Assembly: GCA_012840465.1 (NCBI GenBank)
Contig: DULJ01000056.1
Location: 1-64,000, forward strand
From: Caryophanales bacterium
GTDB lineage: Bacteria > Bacillota > Bacilli > Bacillales > Bacillaceae_J
Length of the DNA: 64,000 bases
Reading direction: 5' to 3'
The translations under genes were made by a program, and so were the position numbers. Below, in pieces: positions 10,047 through 19,041 of the stretch (positions within the stretch are counted from its first letter, which is position 1; each line of letters begins with the position of its first letter). The notes under the pieces are model-generated. The model was not told where the DNA came from. It worked only from the letters and a program-made list of their open reading frames with translations, and did no database searches.

Positions 10047-11027
10047 TCACTGCCCCTCTTTCATGGCAAGTCCAAGAGCAAGGTGAAATTTACGTTGCAA
10101 CTGTTCTCCATTTGAATCAACTAAGGTTGCAGCTCGAATCGTATCGATCGGGATTTCATATAGATCTATTAGCCGTTTTTTTATATCATCAAATTGTGGA
10201 TGATCACCGGTTAATAAGATTCTAGTTACTTCCTGATTGCCTTGTTGCATTGAAAAACGATAAAAGTTCATGATTCGATCGATTTCCGTATAAGTATCTT
10301 CCATTTGACCCATTAAATCGGCTTGTTCACCTTTCCATTCAAACTCCCCATTATAGTTTTTCTTCCATAACGAATAGTTCAAATCAATCACTAAATGACG
10401 ATGAAAGACTAGTATATCATCGTGAAATATACTAACATTCACCATTGGCAAGTCAAACTGAATGATCATTAAATGATCATTCGGATTAGCTTGGTCTAAG
10501 TTTGTATATAGCCGATAAATGGATAGTGGTGCAATATCTGCAACGATCGGTTTCAACTTTACTTCCTCTAAAACATCTACATAATCAAGTACGATTTGTT
10601 CCGGTGCCGCAAACAGGAGCACATTTTTTTTATTTTCAGTTGTTCCAAGGACAAATATATCGAAAACGGGGTCCTCAAACGGTAAATGAATGCTTGTCCC
10701 AAGCTCCAAATATAAATACCCCTTTATTTCATCATCACTTAAATCAGTTGGTACATCCACTATTCTAATTACGATAAAAGAATCAGGAACGATAAAGCGC
10801 ACATCCTGTCCTTTAATTTTCCATTCTTCCACACATTCCTCGAGGATCATAATAAAAGACTCTTTATCGATAATATTTCCTTCATGAATAATCCCGGGAG
10901 GCAATTCACGCTCTCCCTGTAATCGGACACTGAGTGGAGAGGACGAACGAACTTCAACAAAGCGAATAACATGGTCTTTAATGACGATATTCGCACAACG
11001 CTTTTTACCAAAAAGCCGTAAAACCAT
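10047..11027 (-). CDS. pilM: Type IV pilus assembly ATPase-like PilM
   Basis: Actin-like fold; IDTIRAATLVDSN, position upstream of pilN. Confidence 0.87.
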   Translation of the reverse strand: MVLRLFGKKRCANIVIKDHVIRFVEVRSSSPLSVRLQGERELPPGIIHEGNIIDKESFIMILEECVEEWKIKGQDVRFIVPDSFIVIRIVDVPTDLSDDEIKGYLYLELGTSIHLPFEDPVFDIFVLGTTENKKNVLLFAAPEQIVLDYVDVLEEVKLKPIVADIAPLSIYRLYTNLDQANPNDHLMIIQFDLPMVNVSIFHDDILVFHRHLVIDLNYSLWKKNYNGEFEWKGEQADLMGQMEDTYTEIDRIMNFYRFSMQQGNQEVTRILLTGDHPQFDDIKKRLIDLYEIPIDTIRAATLVDSNGEQLQRKFHLALGLAMKEGQ

Positions 11028-11151
11028 CTAAATCCCCCTCTCAATACCTCATGAACATTGTACTATATTATTCTAGTACTTTAATTTATGGGGCTTTTAT
11101 CTCTATATCTTCTCTAGTTAACAAAATAACATCCTTGGCGTGGTATTAATA

Positions 11152-11352
11152 TCAAATTCGCCTTGGCGTATTTGCGCCCAGATTTTTTCGAGCTTGCTCG
11201 AAAAGCCACCTTTTAAAATCTGTGGCATCCGCCGGAGGCTTTAACTTTATTCAGCAGGGGAGTATACCCTCACTGAATTTAAAATACTAACTTGCATTCA
11301 TCTCACCACCTATGGAAGGGGGAGACTTCTGCTGAATGAAGTTAAAATAGCG
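11152..11352 (+). repeat. Element A, copy 2 (canonical length about 200 bp)
   Basis: Near-identical to copy 1 without the inserted hairpin module; TTTTCGAGCTTGCTCGAAAA palindrome inside. Confidence 0.88.
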
Positions 11353-12106
11353 TTGATAAAAAATTTGTACTATACCAGGTTATTAAAGTTTCTCCCCAGA
11401 AATAGGTAACAATTGCGCCTAGCGCAATATAGGGTCCAAACGGCATTGGTTTGCCCCGTTCAACTTTCTTTATAAGCAAGCCGATTATACCGAAAATTGA
11501 TCCGAATAAGGTAGACATAAAGAATGCTAGTAAAACTAATTTCCAGCCAAGCACAAGTCCGAGTATGGCAAACAGCTTAATATCGCCACCGCCCATGCCG
11601 CCTCTGCTTACGATAGCGATCAAAAGTAATAAACAAAATCCGATAGTCGCACCAAGGATTGGACTCCACCATGGATCCAGTGGAATAAGAATACGTTCCA
11701 TGATGAACAATGGTGTGAAAAATAATAATACTTTATCTGGGATGAGCATGTATTTTATGTCTGAGACGACAATAATAATTAGCATTGAAATTAACGTTAA
11801 GCTTACAATAAGCTCTGTTGTTAAACCAAAATAATAAAATGAAAAAGCGAATAATATACCAGTAATCAATTCAAAAGTTGGGTATATAGGAGATATTTTT
11901 GAACTGCAATTTTTACATTTGCCTCTTTGAATTAAAAATGAAATTACTGGTATTAGTTCTACCGCTGTTAATTGATGGTTACAGTTTGGACAAGCTGATC
12001 TTGGTTTTACAATTGAAAGATTTTCTGGGATGCGAAGTCCAACCAAGTTGAAAAACGAGCCAAATATCAAGCCAATTACAAATAGATAACTTAAAAAAAA
12101 TAACAT
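11342..12106 (-). CDS. pilD: Prepilin peptidase / N-methylase (ComC/PilD)
   Basis: CPNCNHQL...CKNCSSK tetracysteine, GGGDIKLFAILGLVLG aspartyl peptidase motif; start reassigned to MLFFLSYL with RBS AAGGATGAG. Confidence 0.92.
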   Translation of the reverse strand: MLFFLSYLFVIGLIFGSFFNLVGLRIPENLSIVKPRSACPNCNHQLTAVELIPVISFLIQRGKCKNCSSKISPIYPTFELITGILFAFSFYYFGLTTELIVSLTLISMLIIIVVSDIKYMLIPDKVLLFFTPLFIMERILIPLDPWWSPILGATIGFCLLLLIAIVSRGGMGGGDIKLFAILGLVLGWKLVLLAFFMSTLFGSIFGIIGLLIKKVERGKPMPFGPYIALGAIVTYFWGETLITWYSTNFLSTLF

Positions 12107-12122
12107 ATTCTCATCCTTAATA

Positions 12123-12155
12123 AAACAAGATAACTCTGTCTGAGTTATCTTGCCT
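12123..12155 (-). terminator. Terminator/attenuator hairpin between pilin gene and pilD
   Basis: CAAGATAACTC-TGTCT-GAGTTATCTTG, followed on the minus strand by TTTTATTAAGG. Confidence 0.75.
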
Positions 12156-12180
12156 TTTAAAATTAACATTATGAGCCCGT

Positions 12181-12672
12181 TTATTCTGTTACTTTACCTC
12201 GGTCTAAAGCTCCTTCAGCAGTTTCTGAAATATGTCTAACGTTACCTGTTAAAACCACTGAATATCCAATCGTTTTTCCATCGTCTGATTTTATTACAAT
12301 TACATAAGAATCAGTACCAGTCGGTGCAGTAGAGCCCGCAACTTCAGTATCACCAGTAATATATGATTTTTCTTTATCATCTGGATCCTTTAAATCAGAT
12401 TGGATATAACCATTATTTATTAAATATGTAAGGTTCAAATAAGTTTTATCTTTAGCTTTTACTGGAGCTAAATCAGCTTTACCCGCAATTGCAACTTTGG
12501 CAGCACTAATCATTTGTTGGGCATTAGCAACATGCGCATCTTTCTTAGTATTATCAATAATTCCCCCAATCGCCGGAACCGCAATCGCAGCAATAATCCC
12601 CAAAATAACAACCACCGCTAGCAATTCAATCAACGTCAAACCTTTCTCATTCTTTAAAATCTTTTTAAACAT
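12181..12672 (-). CDS. pilA: Type IV major pilin candidate (prepilin)
   Basis: MFKKILKNEKG|LTLIELLAVVVILGIIAAIAVPAIGG class III signal with E5. Confidence 0.92.
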   Translation of the reverse strand: MFKKILKNEKGLTLIELLAVVVILGIIAAIAVPAIGGIIDNTKKDAHVANAQQMISAAKVAIAGKADLAPVKAKDKTYLNLTYLINNGYIQSDLKDPDDKEKSYITGDTEVAGSTAPTGTDSYVIVIKSDDGKTIGYSVVLTGNVRHISETAEGALDRGKVTE

Positions 12673-12734
12673 GAAATTTCCCCCTTTTTATGTTTTTTTG
12701 TATAAATAGCGCAATAATAGAAATTATTACGGAT

Positions 12735-13943
12735 TTACTTGATTTGACCAAAGATTGTAAACATTGGCACCATAATTGAAAGAACGATTGTCCCAACGAT
12801 GACCGCTAAGACAACAATCATTAATGGTTCGATTAATGATTTAATTTGGTCTGTGGCTGTATTTACTTCTAGTTCATAGAAACCAGCCACCTTGGCGAGC
12901 ATGGCATCGAGAGCGCCGGTTTTTTCACCAATTGAAATCATTTGCACCACCAGTGGTGGAAAGACCCAATGGGTTTTCATCGGTACTGTTAACGAAATCC
13001 CTTGCTCTAAGGCATTTCGAGATTCACGAAGTACACTAGCAAACACTTCGTTTTCTACAACCTTTTCAACGATAGAAACGGCTTCTAAGATTGGAACTGA
13101 ACTAGCAAATAACGAGCTTAAAGTACTTGTCATCCGGGCCAGTAATGCCTTTTGGACCAACTTGCCGAATATTGGAATTCTCAATATCGCATAATCGACA
13201 TAATATTTGGTCGAGTCGTTTTTCTTTAAAACTATTAAAAAAATAGTTATAATAATAACGGATAGTACAATAATCCACCATTTCGCTTGAATCCAATCGC
13301 TGGCTGCAAGCACAAATTGCGTAATCGCAGGAAGTTCACCGCCAAAACCAGCGAACATATCAGCAAATGTCGGAACAACATTGTTTAATAGGAAGATCAC
13401 AACGGCAATTGCAATAATCCCGATAACAATTGGATACGCTAATGCTGACCGGATTTTCTGTTTTGTTTCATGCTGCTTTTCGAAATGGTCGCCTAATCGC
13501 TCTAATGTATCATCGAGGGCACCGCTCGCTTCTCCTGCCTTTACTAAATTAATAAACATTGGTGGGAAGATGCGCTTATGCTTAGCGGCACATTCAGAAA
13601 ACGGTATACCTTGGTTTAAATCTTCTAAAACGTTGGCTAGGGCTTTTCGTAAAGCTTTACTTTCAGTTTGCATGCTTAGTATTCTTGTAGAATCAACAAT
13701 GGTTACACCGGCTTTCAACAATGTTGAAAACTGCCGAAGAAATATGACAAAGTCTTTTAATTTGACTGGATTGCCAAAATAAATATCTTTATTGAGCGCT
13801 GTTTCCGGGATATCTTCCATATGTACAACGCGAACCCCTCTATCCTTTAATTTCGAGATGGCCTCCCGTCTTGAGTCAGCTTTTACTGTTCCCGCCAGCT
13901 TTTTCCCGCTCATATTTCTAGCCGTGTATTTAAATTGTGCCAT
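12735..13943 (-). CDS. pilC: Type IV pilus inner membrane platform protein PilC
   Basis: Two GspF-type repeats (FLRQFSTLLKAGVTIVDSTRIL...), MAQFKYTARNMSGKK start. Confidence 0.94.
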   Translation of the reverse strand: MAQFKYTARNMSGKKLAGTVKADSRREAISKLKDRGVRVVHMEDIPETALNKDIYFGNPVKLKDFVIFLRQFSTLLKAGVTIVDSTRILSMQTESKALRKALANVLEDLNQGIPFSECAAKHKRIFPPMFINLVKAGEASGALDDTLERLGDHFEKQHETKQKIRSALAYPIVIGIIAIAVVIFLLNNVVPTFADMFAGFGGELPAITQFVLAASDWIQAKWWIIVLSVIIITIFLIVLKKNDSTKYYVDYAILRIPIFGKLVQKALLARMTSTLSSLFASSVPILEAVSIVEKVVENEVFASVLRESRNALEQGISLTVPMKTHWVFPPLVVQMISIGEKTGALDAMLAKVAGFYELEVNTATDQIKSLIEPLMIVVLAVIVGTIVLSIMVPMFTIFGQIK

Positions 13944-14075
13944 GGCATCAACCTTCTTTGAATGCATCCTTCATATACATTTTATAGTAAAAAATTACTA
14001 AAAGGAATATGAAAATATTACAAAATGGTGAAATTTGTAAAAGAATGCAATGAATTGTAAGTAAGTTATAAATTT

Positions 14076-15122
14076 TTATATTTCTCCTTGGTGTTCCAAT
14101 AGGAATGGATCTGCAATTTCTTTTGATATAACCCCTTTTGCTACTAGACTTTTAATGCCCATCTCAAGTGTATGCATGCCAGTGCCGCGGCTTGTTTGCA
14201 TAATGTTCATAATTTGATGGATTTTTTCGTTACGTATTAAGTTGGCTACGGCTGAATTATTGATTAATACCTCTGTCGCAGCCCGTCTTCCTGATTTGTC
14301 GATGGTCGGGAAGAGCCGTTGTGAAATAATAGCTACTAAAACTGTTGCCAACTGAACTCTTACTTGGCCCTGCTGATTTGGAGGAAAAACATCGATCATC
14401 CTATCAATTGTCGCAGGTGCACTTGACGTATGTAGTGTTCCATAGACAAGATGGCCCGTCTCAGCTGCTGTAATCGCTGTCGAAATAGTCTCTAAATCTC
14501 GTAATTCCCCAACTAGAATAACATCCGGGTCTTGACGCAACGAAGCCCGTAATCCTGTTGCAAATGAACCCGTATCAAAGCCAATTTCACGCTGATCAAT
14601 GATACAATTGTTATGCTTGTGGAGATATTCAATCGGATCTTCGAGTGTAATAATATGTTTTTTCATATTACGATTCATATGATCAATCATCGATGCTAGT
14701 GTTGTCGATTTACCGCTACCGGTTGGACCAGTCACCAAAACAAGTCCTTGTGGTTTTGTCGTAATTTTTTTCAATATCTCAGGCATTTTTAATTCTTCAA
14801 CGGTTGGAATCTTCGTTGGAACGACACGAATTGCCATACATACACAGGAACGTTGCTGATAAATATTTATACGAAAACGAGAAACCTGCTTAATTCCATA
14901 AGAAAAGTCGATTTCACCTATTTCCAAAAAACGCTCCCACATTTTAGGAGAAACAATCGCCTGCGCCATCTGTTCAATATCTAAAGGCTTTAACGTTTCT
15001 GTCCCATATCGTTTCAAATCCCCATGAATTCTCAAGATAGGCGGTACTCCGACTGTTAAATGTAAGTCAGAGGCTCTTAATTCATAGGCTGCTCGCATCA
15101 AAGTTTCGATCCGGTTTTTCAT
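14076..15122 (-). CDS. pilT: Twitching motility ATPase PilT
   Basis: GPTGSGKSTTLASMIDHMN Walker A, AIRVVP, GHLVYGTLHTSSAPATIDRMIDVFP. Confidence 0.96.
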   Translation of the reverse strand: MKNRIETLMRAAYELRASDLHLTVGVPPILRIHGDLKRYGTETLKPLDIEQMAQAIVSPKMWERFLEIGEIDFSYGIKQVSRFRINIYQQRSCVCMAIRVVPTKIPTVEELKMPEILKKITTKPQGLVLVTGPTGSGKSTTLASMIDHMNRNMKKHIITLEDPIEYLHKHNNCIIDQREIGFDTGSFATGLRASLRQDPDVILVGELRDLETISTAITAAETGHLVYGTLHTSSAPATIDRMIDVFPPNQQGQVRVQLATVLVAIISQRLFPTIDKSGRRAATEVLINNSAVANLIRNEKIHQIMNIMQTSRGTGMHTLEMGIKSLVAKGVISKEIADPFLLEHQGEI

Positions 15123-15131
15123 CGCAATCCC

Positions 15132-16796
15132 CTATTCACTTAACGCAATTTTTAATATTTCTTCTGTTGTTGTTAACCCTTGTTTCACTTTCAATAAGCC
15201 ATCATCGAGTAAGAAAATCATTTGGTTGCGAATCGCCTGTTCACGAATTTTGGAAACAGCCTCTTGATCCATAATCATGCGGCGAATCTTCTCGTCAATG
15301 ACAAGTAGTTCGTGAACAGCAAGCCGTCCCTTATAACCTGTCATATTGCAACGCCCACAGCCTCTGCCCCGTACGACCTTATCGATTTTCATTCCCCGTC
15401 TTTCAAAAAGCTGCAATTCACTCTTTGTTGGAACGACCGTCTCCGCACAATCCCGGCATACACGCCGGACGAGACGTTGTGAAAGAATGCCAGCTAATGA
15501 TGATGCAACTAAAAACGGTTCAATCCCCATATCTACTAATCTTGTAATTGTACTAATCGCATCATTCGTATGGATTGTACTTAAGACTAAATGCCCTGTA
15601 AGTGAGGAACGAATGGCAATTTCCGCTGTTTCTTGGTCGCGAATTTCCCCGACCATAATAATATTGGGGTCTTGACGAAGGATGGCCCGTAATCCTCTTG
15701 CAAAAGTCATCCCAACGTTAGTGTTAACTTGCACCTGGTTAATTCCCTCAAGCTGATATTCCACCGGGTCCTCTACCGTTATAATATTAGTACCTTCGTG
15801 ATTCAAGTGATTCAAAGCCGCATATAAGGCAGTCGATTTCCCTGACCCCGTTGGTCCTGTAATCAGAATGATTCCATTCGGTCTTTCAATCAATTCGATA
15901 AAACGCTGATGATTCAATTTATTCAAGGATAGTTTATTAATATCCGTCAGAGTACTTCCCAAATCGAGAATCCGCATTACAATCTTCTCACCATATACTG
16001 TTGGTAAGGTTGAAATACGTAAATCAACGGGGTGAAAATCAATCGTTCGTTTGATACGTCCGTCTTGCGGGACCCTACTTTCAGTAATATCAAGTTTTGA
16101 CATAATTTTGATTCTTGCTATTAACACATTTTGTGTATTTTTCGATAATGTCCGTTCTGTTTTCAGAACTCCATCAACACGGTAACGCACCAATACTTTA
16201 TTTTCTTGCGGATCAATATGAATGTCACTTGCACGTTGCTGAACAGCATTCAACAACAGTTGATTCACTAATTTAACGATTGGGGCATCTTCATCGCTAA
16301 TCTGTTCTACCTCTTCTTGTATGATCGGGTTTAATTTACCAATCTCATCAATATTATAAGAATCATCAGACTCATAATAGCGGTTGATTGTTCTTTGGAT
16401 GTCTTCTTTTGTTGCAATAACCGTCTCAATTTGAAATCCGGTTCTGAGGCGTAAATCATCGATTGAAGTGTAATCCATTGGATCTGCCATTGCCACAAAG
16501 AGACGATCACCCGATTTTTTTAAGGGAACAAGAGATTTCCTTCGTGCAAATTCTTTTGGAACTAGATTGACTAAATTGATGTCAATTGGATATTGAAACA
16601 AGCTAACGTGCGGAATTCCCAACTGAAATTCGAGCACTTCTATTAATTGTTGTTCGGTAATATATCCTTTTTTAATTAGGACATTCCCTAGTTTTTGCCC
16701 TTCTTCTTTATCTGCTAAAGCTTCCTGTAGTTGATCATGGGTAATCAGACCATTTTCAACCAGTAAGTCACCGAGTCGTTTCCGTTTCGATTTCAT
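15132..16796 (-). CDS. pilB: Type IV pilus assembly ATPase PilB
   Basis: MshEN/GspE N-terminal domain, GPTGSGKSTALYAALNHLN, zinc tetracysteine CRDC...CGRCNMTGYKGR. Confidence 0.95.
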   Translation of the reverse strand: MKSKRKRLGDLLVENGLITHDQLQEALADKEEGQKLGNVLIKKGYITEQQLIEVLEFQLGIPHVSLFQYPIDINLVNLVPKEFARRKSLVPLKKSGDRLFVAMADPMDYTSIDDLRLRTGFQIETVIATKEDIQRTINRYYESDDSYNIDEIGKLNPIIQEEVEQISDEDAPIVKLVNQLLLNAVQQRASDIHIDPQENKVLVRYRVDGVLKTERTLSKNTQNVLIARIKIMSKLDITESRVPQDGRIKRTIDFHPVDLRISTLPTVYGEKIVMRILDLGSTLTDINKLSLNKLNHQRFIELIERPNGIILITGPTGSGKSTALYAALNHLNHEGTNIITVEDPVEYQLEGINQVQVNTNVGMTFARGLRAILRQDPNIIMVGEIRDQETAEIAIRSSLTGHLVLSTIHTNDAISTITRLVDMGIEPFLVASSLAGILSQRLVRRVCRDCAETVVPTKSELQLFERRGMKIDKVVRGRGCGRCNMTGYKGRLAVHELLVIDEKIRRMIMDQEAVSKIREQAIRNQMIFLLDDGLLKVKQGLTTTEEILKIALSE

Positions 16797-16837
16797 GAGA
16801 TCACCTACTAACATATTAGCTAACCATATTAGCTTTC

Positions 16838-18127
16838 TTAAGATGGATTTTCAACGTCAGTTTCTGCTGGAAGCATGTTAGTACTATTTAAATCGCCACT
16901 ACCATTACTTGAATTCTCTATATCCTGTTGCCTATCAATGCCACCATTTTCACTATTATTCTCACTTGTACTTTTTTCTGATGGTAAAAGTCCAGATTGG
17001 ACAACCCGATATGTAGGTGGATAAAAATCTTCAGAAACAAAGTTTGTTTCAACAAGTAGATTTTGATCATCTTTAGCTTCACGATATACTTTTGCTAACA
17101 AACCATTTTGCCCTTTGTCAATTACCTTTGATTGTATTGGAGAAAGTTTAGCTGAAAACTGGAGCACTGTCTTAGGTGAGTATGATTCTGTTTCTTTTTT
17201 TATACTATATTTGTAAGGAAATGGTGGACCAATTAATTTAACCTGTAATGTATCCTTTAATAGACTGAATGTAATTTTATACGAATATGGATTAGGGTTA
17301 GTAAATACTAGGTCCATTTTGTCTGAAACCTTTGCTTCCAAGCCAAGTTCACTATAGGTTGGTAATTGTTTGCTAATATTTCTCTCTACTATCATGAAAT
17401 TGGTTGGAAGAATAGCTTCATACATACCCGATGCCATCATGCCGAGCGCTTCATTATTCGGCTGATTACTGTCAAAAGCATTTTGAAATGAAAAAGTCTC
17501 ATTCGGCCCAATTTCAAATTCCTTTTGATTCGTTAGGATTGTTTCAAGATTTTTGTACTGGCTAGCAATCCCCTTAATATTACTGACTGCTAATTCCTTT
17601 TTGGCATTTTCACCCGTTGTTTTGAGGTAAGCCAATAACTGAAAGTGCTTTGGTTCAGCCTGAAGCTCTTGGACTGAATCTATTAACGCCTCTTCAAGCT
17701 TATCAATATCCAAATCTTTTAAAATTGCTTTATTCTCAATCGTTTTGTTTATGGATTCGTCTAGTAATGATTTGTCAATAACAACTACTAAGTCAACTTG
17801 TTGGCCATCTTTTACCTTTTGTATACTTGCATTTTCATCAATACTAATGATATTGTCAGGCAATTCTATTGTTTTGTTTTGATATTGAAGGGAGAAGGAG
17901 CTGGCTCTACTCCATTCCTGGATTTTGTTCGTTAATTCAGACTTTGCTTGCTCTTTTGACATACCATCTAAAGATATTGAACTAATCATCGTTCCACTTG
18001 CAAACACTGAGTTTTGATCATGAAATACTGTTTCATATGTTTTTGTACTTACATAAGAAAGTATAAAAATAAGTCCTGCACATGTGATCAATAACCCAAA
18101 TAGCTTAACATTCAAATATCTGCTCAC
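16838..18127 (-). CDS. VanW-like protein with N-terminal TM, in pilus operon
   Basis: FSFQNAFDSNQPNNEALGMMASGMYEAILPTNFMIVERNISKQLPTYSELGLEA...FTNPNPYSYKI VanW-type pattern. Confidence 0.75.
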   Translation of the reverse strand: MSRYLNVKLFGLLITCAGLIFILSYVSTKTYETVFHDQNSVFASGTMISSISLDGMSKEQAKSELTNKIQEWSRASSFSLQYQNKTIELPDNIISIDENASIQKVKDGQQVDLVVVIDKSLLDESINKTIENKAILKDLDIDKLEEALIDSVQELQAEPKHFQLLAYLKTTGENAKKELAVSNIKGIASQYKNLETILTNQKEFEIGPNETFSFQNAFDSNQPNNEALGMMASGMYEAILPTNFMIVERNISKQLPTYSELGLEAKVSDKMDLVFTNPNPYSYKITFSLLKDTLQVKLIGPPFPYKYSIKKETESYSPKTVLQFSAKLSPIQSKVIDKGQNGLLAKVYREAKDDQNLLVETNFVSEDFYPPTYRVVQSGLLPSEKSTSENNSENGGIDRQQDIENSSNGSGDLNSTNMLPAETDVENPS

Positions 18128-18130
18128 AGG

Positions 18131-18985
18131 TTAGATCACCCCTTTTTCACCTTCAACATTCATAGATAACTGAATAATTGTGCTCGGGCCCAGTTGTTGT
18201 GCTTTTAAAATTTCTGTTTTTCCCAAAACAGTCCCTTTAGAAATAAGGAGATTACCGTCTAAATCAAGTAGATCCTTAGTTGTTACCTTCCCTTTTAAGA
18301 TTTCATATTGCTGATCTTTAATAGCTTTGACAGGGTCTGGTTCAAAATCAAGTTCTTGCTTAGCTTGTCTTTTGGATGCGGCAGGTAGGTCTTCGAATAA
18401 ATCCGTACCGCCCTTTGTATGGTAATCTTCAGCAAGTTCATTTTGAAAAAGATCGCTCATTATTCCTTTGTCTTGAATCAATTGTTCAGGCGTGTCCAGA
18501 AAGTAATTGGAAGCATTTTCTTTTACGATAATAATTTCTTTTCCATACGTAATGACACTGCTTGAAGCGATGATTACTTCACGGTTAGCAACATTGAGAG
18601 AGGCCCCTAGTATTTGACCATTATCCTCATCTAGGTAATATTCAATTATTTCCCCTATTAACTCCCCTTTTCGAGTCATTACTTTTGAACCATTAATTTT
18701 TATTTTCTTATTGACCAATTGATTTGCAATTGGAATCTCATTTAAATCAATCACAGCATTATCGGATTCTACTGTAACTGCATACTCCCCAATTCCAACA
18801 ACTTTTTTATAGGGGATGGCCTTGACACTTACTTGCCAATCTTCCTTCTCAATAATGATGAAATCAATTGAGCCTTTATCCGGATTAATAACTAGCGATT
18901 TTACAGCCCCAATTTCTGATCCATCAGAAATACAAATGATTGGCAGTCCTACTATTTGATTACTTTTTTTCATCTTATTCACCAT
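18131..18985 (-). CDS. PRC-barrel domain protein
   Basis: LPIICISDGSEIGAVKSLVINPDKGSIDFIIIE and a second barrel-like VMTRKGELIGEIIEYYLDEDNGQILG. Confidence 0.78.
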   Translation of the reverse strand: MVNKMKKSNQIVGLPIICISDGSEIGAVKSLVINPDKGSIDFIIIEKEDWQVSVKAIPYKKVVGIGEYAVTVESDNAVIDLNEIPIANQLVNKKIKINGSKVMTRKGELIGEIIEYYLDEDNGQILGASLNVANREVIIASSSVITYGKEIIIVKENASNYFLDTPEQLIQDKGIMSDLFQNELAEDYHTKGGTDLFEDLPAASKRQAKQELDFEPDPVKAIKDQQYEILKGKVTTKDLLDLDGNLLISKGTVLGKTEILKAQQLGPSTIIQLSMNVEGEKGVI

Positions 18986-19041
18986 ACCTGTTTTTAATTT
19001 TTCTGCTTCTTTGTTGAATTGGTCTTATTGTCGTTTGCTTA

